From Deltaproteobacteria bacterium (GTDB lineage: Bacteria > Myxococcota > B64-G9): 64,000 nt of DNA. The notes under the pieces were generated by a model. It made no database searches. It was given only the letters and a program-made list of their open reading frames with translations, and was not told where the DNA came from. Shown one piece after another: positions 62,639-64,000 of the stretch. The DNA is taken from positions 28,088 to 92,087 of the forward strand of contig JAFGRB010000366.1 in the NCBI GenBank assembly GCA_016935365.1, read 5' to 3'. Position numbers and translations under genes: made by a program. Within the stretch, counting starts at the first letter, position 1. Each line of letters starts with the position of its first letter.

Positions 62639-63289
62639 TCAGCCCCCCAGTCCGGCAGCCCGACTCCACTCCTCGACCCGCTCGGATCCATAGGCCGCGA
62701 TCCAGCCGGCCAGGATCTCCTCGAAGGGCAGGTCAGCGAAGCTGCCGCGGCGGATCACGTACTCGACAAAGGGCTGCCCGGCCTCGTCGAGAGCCGGGAA
62801 GATGGCATCGTCGTGTCCGTCGAAGACGACCAGCGGAAATCCGCGCTCGGCGCACAGCGCCCTATCGAAGGCCGGCGTGACCTGCAGCCAGCGCCCCGCC
62901 AGCAAGAGCTCGGTATAGGAGTGGTAGGTGAACACGCGGCTGCCCATCCGCTCGACCAGCGCTGCGGGCGCGCGGTGGTTGATGATGTCGGCAAAGGCCA
63001 GTCGGGCCGGAATGCCGCTCGCGCGGGCCGCTGCGGCCAGGACGACCGCCTTCTGCACGCAGTAGCCGTAACCGCGCGCCAGCACCGCCGAGGCCCTGTA
63101 GTGCTCTCGCAGGTGGAAAGGGGCGTTGACCGTGTAGCGGATCCCGTCCCGGACCCGCTCGAAAAGCCGCCGTGCCCGCTCGGCCTGACCGTCCGCACCC
63201 GCGCACGCCTCGGCTGCCAGCTCGCGGATGCGCGGGTGATGGCTGTCGATCACTTCGGTCGGCTCGACGAAGGCCTGAAGGTCTTCCAT
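62639..63289 (-). CDS. transglutaminase-like domain protein
   Basis: A 216-residue protein without a signal peptide. The triad is Cys in GYGYCVQKAVVL, His in VFTYHSYTELLL and Asp in TPAFDRAL. Transglutaminase-like proteases of this small type are common and mostly uncharacterised. It lies 9 bases after the ComEA-like gene stop and 69 bases ahead of the phosphoesterase gene on the same strand. Confidence 0.85.
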   Translation of the reverse strand: MEDLQAFVEPTEVIDSHHPRIRELAAEACAGADGQAERARRLFERVRDGIRYTVNAPFHLREHYRASAVLARGYGYCVQKAVVLAAAARASGIPARLAFADIINHRAPAALVERMGSRVFTYHSYTELLLAGRWLQVTPAFDRALCAERGFPLVVFDGHDDAIFPALDEAGQPFVEYVIRRGSFADLPFEEILAGWIAAYGSERVEEWSRAAGLGG

Positions 63290-63298
63290 CTTCCGGTC

Positions 63299-63802
63299 CT
63301 ACCTGCCCGTGCAGAGGTAGGGTCCGATCCTCTCCAGGATACGCGGGCCGATTCCGCGAACCTCGGTGAGCTCGTCCACGCGCTCGAATCGCCCGCGCTG
63401 CTCGCGGAGCCCTGCGATGCGCTCGGCGAGAACGGGCCCGATGCCCGGTACGAGCTCGAGCTCGCCCGCTGCGGCCGTGTTCAGGTCGATCCGCAAGCCG
63501 ACCAGCAAACGGGCATCGGCCGCCATGGGCCGGCTCGCAAGCCTGCACCCGCCGGCTTCATCGCGCTCGATCTCGAGCTCGAGCGGCCAGCCCGAGCCCG
63601 GCAGCTCGCCGCAGCTCTGGAGAATCGCGGCTCGCCGGTCCAGGCAGACGAGCACCGGCCGCTCTCCCAGAGCCGCGACCCTGGCCCAGCGCTGGCAGCC
63701 GCGCTCCGGCTCTGCCCGCCCGCCGCCCGCCCTGCTCAGCGCCGCAGCCAGCAGCAGCAGGCTGGCGAGCACGAAGAGCCCGATCTCCTGGCGCGTTCCC
63801 AT
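63299..63802 (-). CDS. ComEA-like helix-hairpin-helix protein
   Basis: A 167-residue protein with one N-terminal membrane helix (IGLFVLASLLLLAAALS) and a C-terminal pair of helix-hairpin-helix motifs: IDLNTAAAGELELVPGIGPV, LAERIAGLREQRGRFE and VDELTEVRGIGPRILERIGP. This is the ComEA layout, a membrane-anchored double-stranded-DNA receptor for natural transformation. Between the helix and the HhH domain is a 70-residue Cys-containing segment that is not typical. No other competence gene is near; the truncated ATPase at 1-1407 may belong to the pilus or secretion system needed for uptake, but that is speculative. Confidence 0.84.
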   Translation of the reverse strand: MGTRQEIGLFVLASLLLLAAALSRAGGGRAEPERGCQRWARVAALGERPVLVCLDRRAAILQSCGELPGSGWPLELEIERDEAGGCRLASRPMAADARLLVGLRIDLNTAAAGELELVPGIGPVLAERIAGLREQRGRFERVDELTEVRGIGPRILERIGPYLCTGR

Positions 63803-63905
63803 GACCTCAAAGAGAAGCGCACGCCGAGGCGGAGCATGTCAAGCTCGCGTTTTGACGCGTTCGACGATTGTTGACCTCGCAAAGAGTCGCTTCGCGACTT
63901 TGCTC

Positions 63906-63934
63906 GGCGGGGAAGGGACCTTCCCTCCCCCGCC
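63906..63934. repeat. imperfect long inverted repeat
   Basis: GGCGGGGAAGG-GA-CCTTCC then CCCCGCC, with a small bulge. Part of the intergenic palindrome cluster at the right end. Confidence 0.5.
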
Positions 63935-63955
63935 ACTTGAAGTGAATTCAAGTGG
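63933..63955. repeat. perfect 9-bp inverted repeat
   Basis: CCACTTGAA (63933-63941), loop GTGAA, TTCAAGTGG (63947-63955). No T-run. Confidence 0.75.
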
Positions 63956-63971
63956 TTCCACCCCCTCTTGG

Positions 63972-63997
63972 CGGCCGGCGCCTGTCAGCGCCGGCCG
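63972..63997. repeat. perfect 10-bp inverted repeat at the right edge
   Basis: CGGCCGGCGC (63972-63981), loop CTGTCA, GCGCCGGCCG (63988-63997). It is followed by TTG and the window end, so a downstream T-run cannot be judged. Confidence 0.75.
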
Positions 63998-64000
63998 TTG

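Overview
The window is 64 kb of dense, GC-rich bacterial chromosome with about 44 protein genes, one tRNA and almost no non-coding space; no gap reaches 300 bases. It looks like a member of the Myxococcota or a close deltaproteobacterial relative. The evidence is two extracellular proteins ending in MYXO-CTERM-like tails (Gly-Cys motif, transmembrane helix, basic end), a TonB-like AgmX/PglI C-terminal domain, a Ser/Thr kinase of the HRDISPQN type with a PEGA-like tail, many PEGA, TPR, MopE-like, PKD and choice-of-anchor lipoproteins, and a GAF-fused GspE/PilB ATPase. HydF suggests an anaerobic or fermentative lifestyle with an [FeFe] hydrogenase. No insertion sequence, prophage, integrase or CRISPR array was seen.

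Layout: 1-1407 is a truncated GAF-GspE/PilB ATPase (minus). 1534-8118 holds a lipoprotein, a PduO-type cobalamin adenosyltransferase (minus), a CpXC protein, an NAPE-PLD-like metallo-hydrolase, an M6 protease and hydF, the last three tightly packed. 8088-12052 (minus) has a VIT/vWA/AgmX protein and a PQQ-type beta-propeller. 12133-21547 (minus) is a housekeeping block, SpoIID-like, queA, tgt, yajC, secD, secF and recJ, with an 18-bp tandem repeat inside secD. 21561-24462 is a glutaredoxin-TPR lipoprotein divergent from a GAF-GGDEF diguanylate cyclase.

24478-45128 is rich in surface proteins: a thrombospondin-3/C-type lectin/fibrinogen-like lipoprotein, an ASH-domain lipoprotein, an M24 peptidase, an alpha/beta hydrolase, a FadL-like porin, a cysteine-rich lipoprotein, tRNA-Leu(CAG) with a strong terminator, an alpha/alpha-toroid-like protein, a 1767-residue YCF48/PKD protein, a PEGA protein and a kelch protein.

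45139-51024 (minus) is the most unusual locus. A phosphatidylserine decarboxylase is followed by a radical SAM/SPASM enzyme, an exported protein with four 8-cysteine repeats and a 40-residue leader ahead of its signal segment, a TPR lipoprotein and a Ser/Thr kinase. This looks like an uncharacterised radical SAM peptide or protein-modification system acting on a lipoprotein-like substrate.

51145-54344 is a signalling group: a HAMP-adenylate cyclase, a degenerate receiver, and a histidine kinase whose phosphoacceptor His is Arg. 54341-63802 carries TPR lipoproteins, a repeat beta-propeller lipoprotein, a UvrD-type helicase, an NlpC/P60 lipoprotein, a YfcE-like phosphoesterase, a transglutaminase and a ComEA-like helix-hairpin-helix protein. 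The right end (63803-64000) is non-coding with several inverted repeats.
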